From: Amaranthus tricolor
Taxonomy: Eukaryota; Streptophyta; Magnoliopsida; Caryophyllales; Amaranthaceae
Assembly (NCBI RefSeq): GCF_026212465.1
Contig: NC_080058.1
Span: forward strand, 5,932,001 to 5,996,000
Reading direction: 5' to 3'
Length of the DNA: 64,000 nt
Shown: one piece after another, positions 22,224-34,699 of the stretch
Position numbering within the stretch: the stretch's first letter is position 1
How the letters are laid out: the number at the start of each line of letters is the position of its first letter
Notes under the pieces: generated by a model
What the model was told of the DNA's origin: nothing
Databases searched by the model: none
What the model saw: only the letters and a program-made list of their open reading frames with translations
Program-made: the position numbers and the translations under genes

Positions 22224-23726
22224 CAGTGGCGGACCCAGCTAGGGGCAGGGGGGGCAGTGGCCCCCCCAATCTGAAAAAAATAAATGAGATTTTAAAAAAA
22301 AAAAAAAAAAAATTTTGCGACCACTTAGCGACCACCTGGCGACCAAAATCCCTGTCGCTAATCACCTTTAAAAAAAAATAAAAAAATAAAATGTTGCTGC
22401 TTCCATTTAAAAAACAAAGCAAACCCTAATCACATTCACCTGTGTTCGACATTCGACAGAGTACAGACAAAACCTTGAACCTTCCTTCTCCAAATCTCCA
22501 CGACTCCACCGACCACCGCCAGTCCGCCACAGCCCACAAACGGCCGGCCAAGTTCCAGTGTTACAGTGTAGCCTTCGACTGTTCTTCCTCTTCTTCGCTC
22601 ACAGACATTCGACATTCGACAGTGTTCTTCGCTTCTTCCTCTTCTTCGCTAATCGCTACGCCTACTCGCTTCCTCTTCCAGTCTTCCTCTTCTCTTCAAT
22701 TGTTTAATTGTGAGTTCCATGCTTCCATTACTTATTTAATTGTTAATTTGTAATTGTAATTGTTAATTTGTTTAATTGTTTCATAGCTTCATTAGTTCAT
22801 TGTTAATTTGTTTAATTGTTGATCTTTGATTCTTGATTCTTGATTCTTTGATTCTTGATTATTGATAGTTAAATTTGTTTGGTACTTTGGTTCATTGGTT
22901 GCAAGTTGACAAGTTGTTACTTGATAGTTTGAATAATTAGATTGAATAATTGAGTCATATTTCTAATTTAATTAGGAAATGTCAAGTAATTCAAGTTCAT
23001 CTTGTTCGAAAAAGTCAAAAGCAAAGGGAAGACAACCCGATCTTCGTGAATTATTGTTTAAAAGAATGAAATCCCAACAAACATCTAACGAAGGCAATGA
23101 ATCTTCTCCTTTAAGTTCCCCTCTAAGTCCTCCTTTAAGTTCCCCTCCAAGTGAAGATGTTAAGATCTTCAACTTGATGTCTTCTTGGATTCTATGCAAA
23201 ATGATGAAAGATTTCATGATTTGCAAGATATCAATTCTCTTTCCATGATGCTTGTTAAAACAAGGAAACATGAGACTTTTCCTCTTATACATTTGCTAAT
23301 CAAGTTGATGTTGATTCTTCCTGTTGCTACGGCAAGTGTAGAAAGAGTGTTTTCCGCAATGACGTTTGTCAAAAATAAGTTGAGAAATAGCATGGGTGAT
23401 CAACTAGTGAATGATTGTTTGGTTACTTACATTGAGAAGAAAGTGTTTCTACAAGTTTCTGATGAAAAGATTATTGATCGCTTTAAAAATATGAAAACTC
23501 GAAGGATGAATTTGTAATTTTCATTTAAACGCTTGTATTTTTTTTTAATATTTTGGATTGTAAAACTTTTAACATCGGATTTGATATTGTAAATTGTAAA
23601 TATTGTTTCTATTATGTTTTCTATTTTTCTTTAAAAAAAAAATTATTCGGACGACGATCAGATTATTCGAACGACGTGACGTTCGGATTTTGCCCCCCCA
23701 AATTGAAATTCCTGGGTCCGCCACTG
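22224..23726 (+). mobile_element. hAT transposon, internally deleted, nested in the long-TIR element
   Basis: Perfect 15-bp terminal inverted repeats CAGTGGCGGACCCAG (22224-22238; inverted at 23712-23726) and a perfect 8-bp target duplication TTCCACTC (22216-22223, 23727-23734). Runs of C/G follow each end. It is 1503 bp, far shorter than an autonomous hAT, and keeps only both ends of a transposase gene. Confidence 0.93.
22979..23517 (+). pseudogene. Remnant of TTF-type hAT transposase (N-terminus and dimerisation domain)
   Basis: The ATG at 22979 opens a Ser/Lys-rich N-terminus (KKSKAKGRQPDLRELLFKRM). About 60 codons later the frame breaks and the C-terminal hAT dimerisation domain appears: MLVKTRKHETFPLIHLLIKL, then LPVATASVERVFSAM and MGDQLVNDCLVTYIEKKVF, ending at 23517. 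The zinc finger and the catalytic core are missing, so it cannot be active. The ATASVERVFSAM block is the typical dimerisation signature. Confidence 0.9.
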
Positions 23727-24118
23727 TTCCACTCTATTAATCTTCTTTCCTCAGGTAAGTTTTAATTTGTTTTAAAGACCTCTTTGAACTGTTATGGAAT
23801 TTTCGAACAACAATTGAAAAAGAAGGAGAAGTAATTTCGAAACCTACTGTTTGTGTTGAAGTTGGATTTGAAGGCTTGATTTTCAAAGACCAAAAGAATA
23901 ATGGTGTCCTTTAATGGTGAAGAACCTGGAGTTTTTTAATGGCCACGTGACCTGCACATGGAAAACTAACGGAAATCCCAACTGTTCTGTTAGTAGGTAT
24001 CTTTTGACAAATAAAGTTAATTTTTTAGGTATTTTTTGACAAAAAAATTTGCTCTAAGTAGTTTTTCACAAACTTGATGTAATTCTATGTAATTTTCAAC
24101 AATTTTCCCTATTTAGAA

Positions 24119-25477
24119 TTTTCTACTTAAAGAGAAATAAATTTGAATTTTTAGAAATTTATAAAAGTTAAAATATATTCTGATCTGGTTAAATCTTATT
24201 AAATTCGATTGATACAAGAATTTTTTTTCTACATTTTACAATTTATAATTTTTTAAAAAAATTGGATATTATTACTAAACTTTATTAAACATGAATTTTA
24301 TTTTAATTATTACATTGATTAATTATTGGAATTTTAAGCACTATCCAACTCAATGGCAGCTACAGAACAAGAAGAAATTAGAGAGCACTAGAGTCTTATT
24401 CTCTCTTCATGAAATGAGGGACCCACTACGAAAAAGCTTAATGTGCAATATAGAGTAATTAATTTAAGGTCATAAAACAAAAAAACAATTATCCAAGAAT
24501 AAGCGCCAAAGCCACCAATTAACATGCTTCATTAAGATCCAGTATGATAATGAGGTTTAAGCACTCCTTAATAAAGTATGATTAACCTTGTTTAACATTA
24601 CAAAGACACTACTAATCATTGATTTGTACTCTATGTCTTTGATTCTCATCAATACATATTCTTTTATTTTTAATTTTATCCATATAATTTAATATATTTA
24701 ATATTTTCTGAATATGCGTCCAATATGACATAACTTATCATCATAAATATCTATCATTCCTTTTTTTTTTTTACAAAATTAGTGTAAAATTACGATAACA
24801 CTATAAGTGAACAGTAACAAAAAGACGCATATTGTTTACACCTTTATAATAGCTTGTATTGATTCGGCAGACTTGAAAATCGATCCAACTCGACCAATAT
24901 GATATGTAAACTTAAAGAGTATTTGCATTATATTCCAGATTGTTAAATAATCAACTCAATTAAAAGTTTAACCTAATAGTTCAAGTCATAAGATAAGTAA
25001 TACACTAAATCATGCTCACTTACACGAAAGACCTTACGCGAAAAGTATAAATATATACTAACACATGTTCCCTCCTCATATATATACAAAATATTTTACT
25101 TAAAAGGAAAATAAATAAGATTCAAATTTGTGATCTTCTCTCACATTAACTTCAAATACTTCATTAAAAAAGCAACTGAACAAAAAACTTACTCATAAAT
25201 AATACTTCAAAATGATTAATTTGCCGCAGATATCATTAATCAGGGTCCTACTTGGCGCATTACAGTAAGTAGTAGAACATCAAGGCTTACTCTACTTGAC
25301 CTTAAAAAAGAGATAAGGAGGTGAAAACATCATTTGATGTCCAATGATAGTGTCTGAATTCAGAATACCTGCAGGTGTACATAAATGTCAAAAGACAAAT
25401 CATTATAAAGAGTAAAAGATGAGGAATGTACACAATAACGATAGAGTCTTAATCCGAAAAATTTTAGGTCGCCTGAC
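24119..25477. other. Gene-free AT-rich region
   Basis: No coding region, repeat array or element ends that I can recognise. Confidence 0.5.
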
Positions 25478-25956
25478 TCTTAAGAAATCAATTTAACCAA
25501 AATCTTAAAATGATCGATAAAGGTCCTAAGATATGTTATATACTCTAACACGCCCTTTCACACGAGAGCTACTGGGCTAGAAGTGTAGATGCAACACAGG
25601 CACTCCTCATACCTGGTGCTTAATATTCCACTTTAAATGAGGGGTGGTTGAGATTCGAACCTGTTACCTCTTGGCACACTGGCTTCTAATACCATATCAA
25701 TGAACTAATTCAACTAAAAGTTTAATTGATGGTTGAAGCCCATGATATGTCATATACTCTAACACGCCCCCTCACATGAGAGCTCGTTGGACTAGAAGTG
25801 TGGATGCAACACAAACACTCCTCATATCTGACGTTGATTATTCCACTTTAAATAAACGATGGTTGAGATTCAAACTCGTGACCTCTTGGCAAGCTGGCTT
25901 CTGATACCATGTCCATGAACCAATTGAGGCCCCAAAATATGTTATATACTCTAACA
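25478..25956 (-). mobile_element. TRIM chain: three LTRs, two internal regions
   Basis: Same family as the copy in the ARF8 intron, here on the minus strand. Plus coordinates: LTR 25478-25550, internal 25551-25694, LTR 25695-25764, internal 25765-25909, LTR 25910-25956 (shortened). Each LTR shows TGTTAGAGTATATAACATAT on the minus strand. Each internal part starts with a Met-tRNA primer site (TGGTATTAGAAGCC, TGGTATCAGAAGCC) and ends in a G-rich tract before CG|TGTTAG. This LTR-internal-LTR-internal-LTR order is expected from unequal recombination between LTRs. There is no coding capacity. Confidence 0.85.
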
Positions 25957-26530
25957 CTAACACAATTATAGGTTGTGACTAAATTTTACAGAGCTAGTTA
26001 TCCGAGACCTCTTCTGTTATGTGGGTTCGAAACGCATAGACAATAAGCTACAAGCATTGACAGGCGGAGTTAGATGAGGAATCATAATGATAATGACAAT
26101 GATAAAAGGTTTTAGCATGATATAATGTTAGAATATAATAAAACTATGTTATGTCAAATGAAGTGAGTGATTATTAAAAGAGATGTTTCCTTTAAGTATG
26201 CAAAAATGAGTACATGTTTATGAATACATGAAGCATGCTTTAACAGTTGAAGGACTGCTTCCTCCGACAGAGTATGTCCTAATTTCAAAGGTTGGCTTTC
26301 TATATTACATGATTTTGGACTACTGTTTATGCCCTCATCTTCAAGTAATTAGGAGTATACCTTAAAAGACACATAAATAGAAAGGGGGAGAGAAGGGGAT
26401 TGAAAAGAGCAAGCAAAAGAAAATCAAATCATTTTTCTTTGAAAAAGTAAAGATTTCTCACATTTTGAAAGGTGACTCACTGACAAAGTTTTTAGTAATT
26501 GTTGCCAAAAAGATAACATTAACTTGTGTT

Positions 26531-26708
26531 TGTAACACTCCAGCCCCATCGAACTGTCGATAATTACCTGTAAAGGTTGTAGACTAATCTTACAAACAAA
26601 TGTAAGTCTTTTCGATTCATGAGCATTTGAGAAAATTTCTCAGAAGGTCACCCATCCAAAGATTGCTCCTCACCAAGCACACTTAACTATGGAGTTCTTA
26701 GCAAATAT
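26531..26708. mobile_element. Cassandra-type TRIM LTR with 5S rRNA-like segment
   Basis: Starts TGTAACACTCCAGCCCC. On the minus strand 26700-26645 reads AAGAACTCCATAGTTAAGTG, TGCTTGG, then GGATGGGTGACCTTC. These match the 3' half of plant 5S rRNA genes, including the internal Pol III A-box (AGTTAAGCGTGC in true 5S, here with one change) and C-box (GGATGGGTGACC). LTRs carrying a 5S-like part define the Cassandra family. I see only one LTR, so it is a solo or truncated copy; the right end abuts a CCCTCCGTC-type MITE end near 26716. Confidence 0.8.
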
Positions 26709-26715
26709 GAAGTAT

Positions 26716-29700
26716 TAATCCCTCCGTCTTTCTAATTTTACACAAATTGACAAACTAAAATAAAAAATAGTGCAAATTGAAAGAGATATAGAGTATTAAC
26801 GATGGATAAGGGAAGGAAAAGGGGACTCATAGGTCTCAGATCTCCAATTCTCACAATTTCATGTCTCAGAGGGTAGAGTTGTTCAAAAAACCCAACACGA
26901 CTTGCTGACCCTGAAGCCTTAATTGATAGGTATTTTTTAAGTAAAAAGATTAAATCAAGCAAATGACACTAGAACTAATTTTTGGATTTGTGGCATGGTA
27001 ATAGACCTATGTTATGACATTTCTCCACGTAATATGTCACAATTAGCTACAATATTTCAGAACAGAGGTATAATATTATTTTTCCTGTAAATTTGAGAGC
27101 ATCCCACACTTAATAAGACAGCAATGGAAGACAAGAGTAAAAGATATTTTTCCTGGGAGCTAATTTAATATAACATCATCTCAACATACATGAATAGATA
27201 GTATTAGTATCATACATGAATTCACAATGTCATACTGACAGAATACAGCAAGCTAACCTAATTAGATAAGTGTCATAACAAATGTCTGCAGCATGCATGA
27301 TTGCTGGCATCTTATAATGGAAGTTGATGGTTTGTCAACGTTAAACAACTACCCGACTAAGTGCATATCCGGGTTTTTGACTACCTAAAATATCAAGTAT
27401 ACGGTTATGAACAAGGCTACTCCAGGGAGGAGGACATTGGTGAGACTTAGGAATTTATAAAGAGCACAATTCCACAAAACCTCAGAACTTATTAGGATGG
27501 TTTATCCCATATCTATGAATTAAAAATGGTGTATGCACTTTATAAGTTATTAGAGTTATTTGCACATTGCTATATGATTTTGAAATGATATCTCTTTAAC
27601 TTATGAAGTCTGCACTTTATTTTTTCTCAATAATATGTTGACATTCTCAATAGATCTAGCTGAAATTAAAAAAACTTACATTGACCTTTCCAAGTCACCA
27701 ACTTTCAAATTCCAAAGGCTTCATGGTAAATTTGTTTTAATAATAAAACCTCAACCAACAATGATGTGTATTAGAATTACTTATTGTTCAATCTTATTCA
27801 AACCATGTCTTGATATGGTAGAGTAGAGTAGTTCATAAACAAGTGTGCAAAGAAGGAAAAGAATTCTAAAAGCATGGATTCATTGTTTCATTATATTTGT
27901 AATTAATAGTAATATTTTTCTAGTGATATATCACAGTTAGTTATAAATATCTCCGAGATAACAATGTTTTCATGAAAATAACACAAGTGGTCAAATTTTA
28001 TAAAAATCTGTAAATGTTGAATATATTTTTTGAATAATAAATTTAATATAGGAAAAATAAATAATATAAACATCAAATAAAATAAAATTAGAGGAAAAAA
28101 ATTTGAATACCACAACTATTAAAAAGTTTTTAAAAAAAATTACCGAAAATATGTGAAAGCCTTAAACAATATAAAAATGTTGAAATAAAGTTAGTGAAAA
28201 ATATATGAAAATCATAAATATTAATATAATATTAAAATGAGAATAAATTTAAGAAAGGAGAAAGTAAATCACAAGTGGTGAGTGGTCACAATCACTCAAG
28301 CGTACAGATAACTGTAATGAAGAACCTGACAATACAGTTCCACACGGCTTAACTTTACTTTTTTTCTTCAACCCTCTATTTCTGTGCTTCCTTTTTTGCA
28401 TTTCTTTTTCTTTCTCTTTTTATTAAGAAAATGTGTATCATGCTCTCACAAACCACAGAATTGTGTAGCAGCCTTTCTTATAAAATACTTATAACTAATT
28501 ATAATATATTGTATAAAAAGATTTTACTATCAGTTATAAGTACAATAAAATGGATAAAGTATAAGATTATTGTTTCATGTACAAAAGTTTAACTAAAGGA
28601 ATCAGATGCGATAAGTTTATAAGACCATCAAGAGTAAAAATAGATTTCAATAACTTTCTATACGTTGTAAAAGAAAAACTCGAAAAATATTCGAATATAA
28701 AAAAGGGGCAAACTCATTAGACTAAATGGGTATTATTTAATGGATTTTCCCTAGTGATAGCTTAGTTTAGGGGCAACCAAATTGGTCATTGTGATTTGTG
28801 AAGTGGAAACTAGAAAGATAAGTAAAAAAAGAGAGAAAAGGTTAACTTATTTTACACCATTTAGGAATTAGAACTAATCTCAGGTAACTAAGCAATTCAT
28901 GGTCTATAATCCCACTTCCAAGCTACATCATCAGAGTCTATTTTCTTAGTTTTCATAATTTATGGCATTGATGATAGGGTTTACAAGCTAAGCAAACTCA
29001 TAAGAATCAAAACATAATTATGATGATTACTTACAACTTTACAATAATTAAAATAATCACTTATGGTCTATTCAAAAACAAAATCAACACAATAAGAGAG
29101 TTGACTACACATTGAACAAATGAGGTTCTACTCAAAAACCATCACAAATTCTCAAATGATATGGTCTTACGGTGAAACCATCTCTATTAGATTGATATAA
29201 TGTATACTTTGAGCCTTAAATTAATTATTTATAACTTTAAAGTGATCACTTACAACCTTATAGTGATTGAAATGATCACTTACATTCATAAAGTAATCAA
29301 TTAAAGAAATAGCTTTATTGGTAAGACGATCTCACAAGAGCCGCTGAAAATCAATTGGTAATAGAATGAGTTATATGTTAGTCATTATCTCTCTAATTGT
29401 TCAAAGTGAAATCATATGTGAGTACACGTCATATCATACTGGTCGAAATAAAGATTTTCAAGTCTATCAAACTTATACTATCCACATCCCTAATGTATAA
29501 AAAGTTTCAAACCAGTTTAAAAATTAGCAAAAGTCTTGTATGAATTTAGTCCACACTATTTTAATATGCATCAACCTAAAAACAACAAATATTTTTCAAT
29601 GTTAATACTTAATTGTAGTTGTCAAGTAGGAAACATAGAAGTACTATTTTTGTTTCTCTCAAGGTTGACGTAGGATATTTTCTTAACGCGTTAAATAGAT

Positions 29701-29921
29701 TTGTAAACGAGATCCTTGATCAAGGATCCATCTCTATCTCTATCAAAGGACAGTATCAGCAATGGTCCTCTTGGGATCTTGGTGCATGAATGCAATTTCG
29801 GATATCAATTATCAGGTACATAATCAGGTACAACCCATTAATTTCAGAGACACTCTAACTTCCATTGCATATGTCATCTCAATTTTCAATTATTTGCCCA
29901 GAAAAAATAGTATCTCTTATA
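26716..29921. other. Gene-free AT-rich region
   Basis: No coding region that I can support. Holds a short CCCTCCGTCTTTC Stowaway-type remnant at about 26719-26793 and a diverged GAGACGGTCTC-type MITE at about 29150-29345 (GGTCTTACGGTGAAACCATC ... GGTAAGACGATCTCACAAG). Otherwise nothing recognised. Confidence 0.45.
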
Positions 29922-30127
29922 AATTATAATTGATTTGACAACTCATTTGAATGCATTGAGTTGTGTAATCCTGTTTTCTTTAATAGTAACTTACTTGTAC
30001 TTTTATTTGTATTTTGCACTATATATATGCGCATCATCTTGTATTAATATGAATAATAGAAGAGACAGATATATAAGTTTATCAATCCATTATACTACTT
30101 TTTTTTATATTCTGCCTACTTTTAACA
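29922..30127 (+). repeat. Copia left LTR
   Basis: Shares GATTTGACAACTCATTTGA, TTGCACTATATATATG and GCATCATCTTGTATTAATAT with the right LTR. Its first bases are mutated (AATTATAATTG for TGTTACAATTG). It ends TTTTAACA, followed by CGTTATCAGCAC, in the position of the primer site. Confidence 0.9.
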
Positions 30128-31647
30128 CGTTATCAGCACTATTGTTTTCGCTCTCAAAAATCCTAGAAGGTAATATTTTTTTTTCAAAACATTATAACAC
30201 ATTTTTTTAGCCACAATATGACCAACAATCAAACGGTATCAATATTATTATTCAAGGTGTTACTAACAACGTATACTTTATCCTTGAAGAAAATTGTATA
30301 TATGTTACTACCAACCCAGCTAGTAATGGTTCAAACTAACTGCGAAGACATAATACAAATAATACCCACGTAAATGAAAAGCCAATGTCAAATCCCAATA
30401 ATGCAACTAATCTCCACAACCACATACTAATCAGCCACCACAACCTACTGATAACCCATCAGTCCAACCTACTAATGATCCTACGGTACCAGAAGAAGTA
30501 ATAAAAGGAAAAATGACGAAGGCGATGGAACTAGTAGTAAACGTTTTCAGGCTATTAATCCATAAAATAATTTATTTTAATAATAATCTTTATGTTCGTT
30601 TTTTTACTTTTTCAGCCGCCTATCTGGACTGGCTAGTATTATTTTGTGATGACCGCCTTTATGGACTGGCTAATACAGCATTGTTATCGCCTTTATGGAT
30701 GGTTTTATCTCTATTTATCTGATCATGTCGTTATATTATGTGCATATGTATTTGATTACTTTAGTCTATAAAATTATTTACATCACACTTTTATATTTAT
30801 ACATATATAATCAACTAATAAACTCATAAAATTTAATTTCACCCTAAAAAAATTTTAGTTATTAGATTCTCATTTGTTAACGTTGTAAACCCAATAATAA
30901 TAAGTAGTCTTAATTTACCAATAACACAGATTATTAGCACACATAACAAAGAATATATATTCTTAACATACAATTCTTTTTAATTGTAAAAATATCACTC
31001 TGGGATGAATGCCAGAGTTGTCCGAAAATTATAATTTAAGTAAATCGTTAAGGGTTCGATTCTAAACCAAAATAAAAAATAATAAAAAAAATAATTTAAT
31101 CTCTATTTACTTATCACATTTTTATTAAAATTGGAGATTAATTATGAAAATAGTATTTTTACCCCCTATAAATAGGGTCTTCTACCCGTCACAAACACAC
31201 ACACACCACTCACACCTTATCCCAAACACAAAAAAATAAAAAAATAAAAAATTTTGAACCCATAAATTCTTTCTTCCTCTTCTTCTTCCTCTAACCATCC
31301 ATGGCAAACAATACATCTACAAACCCTCACCTCAATCCAATTGCCGATAATAGGAGTAAAATACTAGAAGCATTTGTTATCATATGAGTTTAATTGTATT
31401 ACTCGTAGCGCTAATACTCTACCTTATTATCAAAAAATAAATTATAAATCTTGTATTTTTTTTATCAATTTGTATTTTGTTTTATTATCTATTAATACTA
31501 TCTACTTTATTTTTGTTTTCTGATTATATTGTACTTATTATATCTGAGATATTAAGTCAGTGGGAGATAATACTAATATGCTTTAATATCTCTAATGATA
31601 CACAAAATTATTAAATAACCTTGTCATTTTCTCAATTGTAGAAAATA
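30128..31647 (+). other. Long unexplained leader between Copia left LTR and gag
   Basis: About 1.5 kb, much longer than a usual Copia leader. It contains an Asn/Pro/Thr-rich broken reading frame (about 30210-30540), a TATAAATAG box at 31168 followed by a CA/CT-rich stretch and a short ATG frame at 31301 (MANNTSTNPHLNPIADN), and a possible Pol III B-box GGTTCGATTC (31053-31062) followed by an A-rich tail. Either another element is nested here or the family carries extra leader sequence. Confidence 0.4.
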
Positions 31648-32720
31648 ATGGCTGATCTCAAACAGAGAGAATTCAATGCTTTGGAATTAACAGGAAACAA
31701 TTTTATACACTGGGCTTCAGATGTCAAATTATATCTAAAAGAAAAAAAGTTTATTATACACAATAATTGAACTTAATCCTGCGGACAAAGGAAAGGGTAT
31801 TGAAAGAGATCCCATAAAAATTGAGGAAGATAAGGCAAAAGTTGCATCAATTTTGAGACATCATTTAACCGACAGTCTCAAACACGAATACACCAATTAT
31901 GAGGACCCAAAATTACTTTGGGAAGAGCTAAATGAAAGATTTGGACATAATAAAAGTGTACTTCTCCCAAAGGCCATCGATGAATGGCGAGAGTTAAGAT
32001 TTCAAGATTTCAAATTAATTAGTGATTATAATTCAGCCCTTCATCTGATAAAATCAAAATTAGTCTTTTGTGGACAACTAATAACAGATGAAGAAATGAT
32101 AAAAAAAACATTATCAACCTTTCACGTAAATAGCATTTTGTTACAACAACAATATCGTGAAAGGCATTTCAAGAAATATCATGAATTGCTAAAAACACTT
32201 CTTGTTGTGGAACAAAATAATGAATTATTAAAAAATCACAACTGGAGACCTGTAGGGTCTATGCCCTTTAATGAGATAAAATATGATTGAGAGGAATGTG
32301 CGCCATCGAGGTCGTGGGAACTATTTCATAAGAGGCAGAGGTTGTGGAAAATATCACGAAAAAAGTGGTATGAATACTTTTGAACAAGGAAATTTCTATG
32401 GCTGTGGTCGTGGTCGTGGTCGTGGCCGCAGACTTGGCCACATTTATGAAAGAAATATATTTGCCCCCCGAAATGATAATTTTAAACAAGTCCAAAAACA
32501 CAAAAGCACATGTAATAGATATGGCATGACTGGACATTGGGGGCGAACTTGTCGTACCACCAAACATCTAATGGATTTATATCAAGCTTTCCAGAAAAAT
32601 AAAGGAAAAAGGGCAAAAGCAAATTTTGTAAATGAAGAAAGTACATTTGAGCCCACCTTAGATGTCTTCGATTTCTTTAATGAGGATGTAAACCTCCACA
32701 AACTTGATCTCCAAGAATAA
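31648..32720 (+). pseudogene. Copia gag remnant
   Basis: Starts MADLKQREFNALELTGNNF at 31648, breaks at a stop near 31770, continues in another frame (LRHHLTDSLKHEY, LWEELNERFGHNKSVLLPKA, FEELRFQD-like WRELRFQDF) to 32290 and again in a third frame to 32720. That last part is Gly/Arg-rich and has a zinc knuckle CNRYGMTGHWGRTC whose second Cys has become Tyr. Belongs to the UBN2-type Copia gag family. Confidence 0.9.
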
Positions 32721-32895
32721 GATGATTACATCTTTTGAGATGACTAGATACATTTTCTGTTTCTCTAACTTGTTTTCCCCCCCCCTTTTTTTTTAATTTG
32801 ATAAGTTGTAATTCTCTACTTATGTTTTTGTATTGAGTATTCTAGCTTTATATTAATAATATAATTTTTTTTCTTCTCTTGTCTTAGAAAAGGAA

Positions 32896-33390
32896 ATGTC
32901 AGTAAATGGATCAACATTTCATTGCCTCTTGGATAGTGGAGCAACACATACGATATTGAAAAATCGAGAATATTTTTCAAACTTAAAATTGCTTCAGGCA
33001 AATGTCAATACCACATTAGGAACAACAAAATTAATTGAAGGCACCGGAAAAGCATGCATCATAATCTTATGGGGACAAAATTAGTAATAAATGATGCACT
33101 ATACTCGAGTAAATCTCGAAGATATCTTATCAGTTTCAAGGCAATACGCCAAAATGGTTACTGTATGAAAACCAAAACCATAAATGAGAAAGAATTCTTA
33201 TGCCTTACAACAGAAAGTAATGGCACAAAAATTATCCTTAAAAGGATGCCAGCATATTCATCAGGCTTGTGTCTCACTCATATACGCCCGATTGAAATAA
33301 ATATGATAAGACTAGACAATAAAGAGCTATTCACTCTATGGCATGACCGCTTTAGGTCATCCTGGCACTGGGGTGATGCATAAAATAATT
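32896..33390 (+). pseudogene. Copia protease and pre-integrase remnant
   Basis: FHCLLDSGATHTIL carries the aspartic protease DSG motif. After a frameshift near 33080 comes the pre-integrase part ending LFTLWHDRF, the start of the GAG_preINT His/Cys finger, which is then broken. Confidence 0.88.
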
Positions 33391-33509
33391 GAAAATTCAG
33401 TCGGACATCCACTAAGAAATATTAAGATTCCTCAGCAAATGAGCTCTTATGCACCTCTTTTCTCCACGAAAATTTATTACTAGACCATCAGTAAATAAGA
33501 TTGTTACTG

Positions 33510-34176
33510 AATCTCCTATATTTCTTGAAAGAATTCAAGGAGATATATATGGACCAATTAATCCACCATGTGGACCTAAATAGACGCTTCCACAAGATGG
33601 TCACATGTAATTAATCTATCAAGTAGAAACAATGCATTTGCAAAACTACTTGCAAAAATCATCCAATTGAAAAATTATTTTCCTGATTGTACAATAAAAA
33701 GTATTAGATTGGACAATGCCGGCGAATTCACTTCTCAAACTTTTAATGATTATTGCATGTCAATTGGAATTAAAGTGGAACACCCTGTGTCACATGTTCA
33801 CACAAAAAATGGTCTTGCTGAATCCTTAATTAAGAGATTGCAATTAATTGCAAGACCACTTCTAATGAAATCAAAATTACCATCATCGGCCTGGGGTTAT
33901 GCAATATTACATGCAGCATCATTGATTAGGCTAAGACCTACAGCTTATCATAAATATTCGCCAATACAATTAGTAGCGGGTCATGAACCTAATATTTCAC
34001 ATTTGAAAATCTTTGGATGTGCTGTATATGTGCCCATTGCTCCCCCTCAACGTACAAAAATGGGTCCACAAAGAAGAATGAGAATATATTTCGGTTTTGA
34101 ATCTCCATCAATCATTCGATATCTTGAACCATTAATTGGTAATCAATTCCAAGCTAGATTTGCTGATTGCCTTTAG
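33510..34176 (+). pseudogene. Copia integrase remnant
   Basis: The first catalytic Asp is in GDIYGPINPP (about 33540), the second in RLDNAGEFTSQTFNDYC and the Glu in HTKNGLAESLIKRLQ, so the DDE set is still readable, but a stop (about 33582) separates the first Asp from the rest. HLKIFGCAVYVPIAPPQRTK is the conserved block after the core. Confidence 0.9.
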
Positions 34177-34699
34177 ACCCGAAAACAAAATCATGTGAAC
34201 AAGAAGTACAACGAATTGTTCATCTACAAAGTGTTGCTAACCAATTACCTGATGCATTCACAGATACTAAGAAAATTACAAAATCACATATACCAGCAGC
34301 AGATACTTCTGTTCGAATAGAAATTCCTTATGAAAAGACAAAAAGTGATGAAATTATTGTGCAAAGAAAGCGTGGAAGGCAACTTGGTTTAAAAGATTTA
34401 AAACCAAGAAAATAGAGAAAACAAAAAGGTGCACCAAATGATACTCAAAATCAAAGTGAGAATAAAGAAAAAAATCAAGATATCTCCGATAATGAAAAAA
34501 AAAGAAACTGAAAATAATGAAACCTCAATAAATTATATTTTCTCCAAGAAAAAATGGAATCGAAAAAGGATCGTTTCAAATAAATCCTTTGCTTATTCCA
34601 TAGCTATTGATATAATAAATGATGAAAATGATCTTGAACCAATATTGATAAATGAATGCAGAAAAGACCTGATTGGCCAAGATAGAAAGAAGCAATTGA

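Larger units (their letters stand above)
21905..24109. mobile_element. Long-TIR Pack-type transposon, interrupted by a hAT
   Basis: Terminal inverted repeats of about 125 bp: left GGGTAAATTGTTGG...GTGAAAAATTAC...TTTTTTTGTCAAAAAATACC (21905-22030) and right the inverted counterpart (23985-24109). A perfect 9-bp target duplication TATTTAGAA flanks it (21896-21904, 24110-24118), the size made by Mutator-like transposases. Inside lies a piece that looks like captured host sequence: an ATG at 22159 followed by LKKPIVLHPPNAAMNTLL and a splice-like CTCAG|GTAAGT at about 23753. This captured frame is cut by the hAT at 22224-23726. Without the hAT and its duplication the element would be about 0.7 kb. 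Confidence 0.85.

Noticed and set aside
25551..25694. tRNA gene (GATTCGAACC box within the TRIM body)
   Set aside because: The box occurs without a cloverleaf or A-box at the right distance, and the segment is the internal part of the TRIM.
27635..27826. 63-codon plus-strand frame in an intergenic region
   Set aside because: No motif, no signal or membrane segment, no splice context; length is expected by chance in AT-rich DNA.
31301..31390. Independent small gene starting MANNTSTNPHLNP
   Set aside because: Frame is under 30 codons and lies within a dead Copia element; kept only as part of the unexplained leader.
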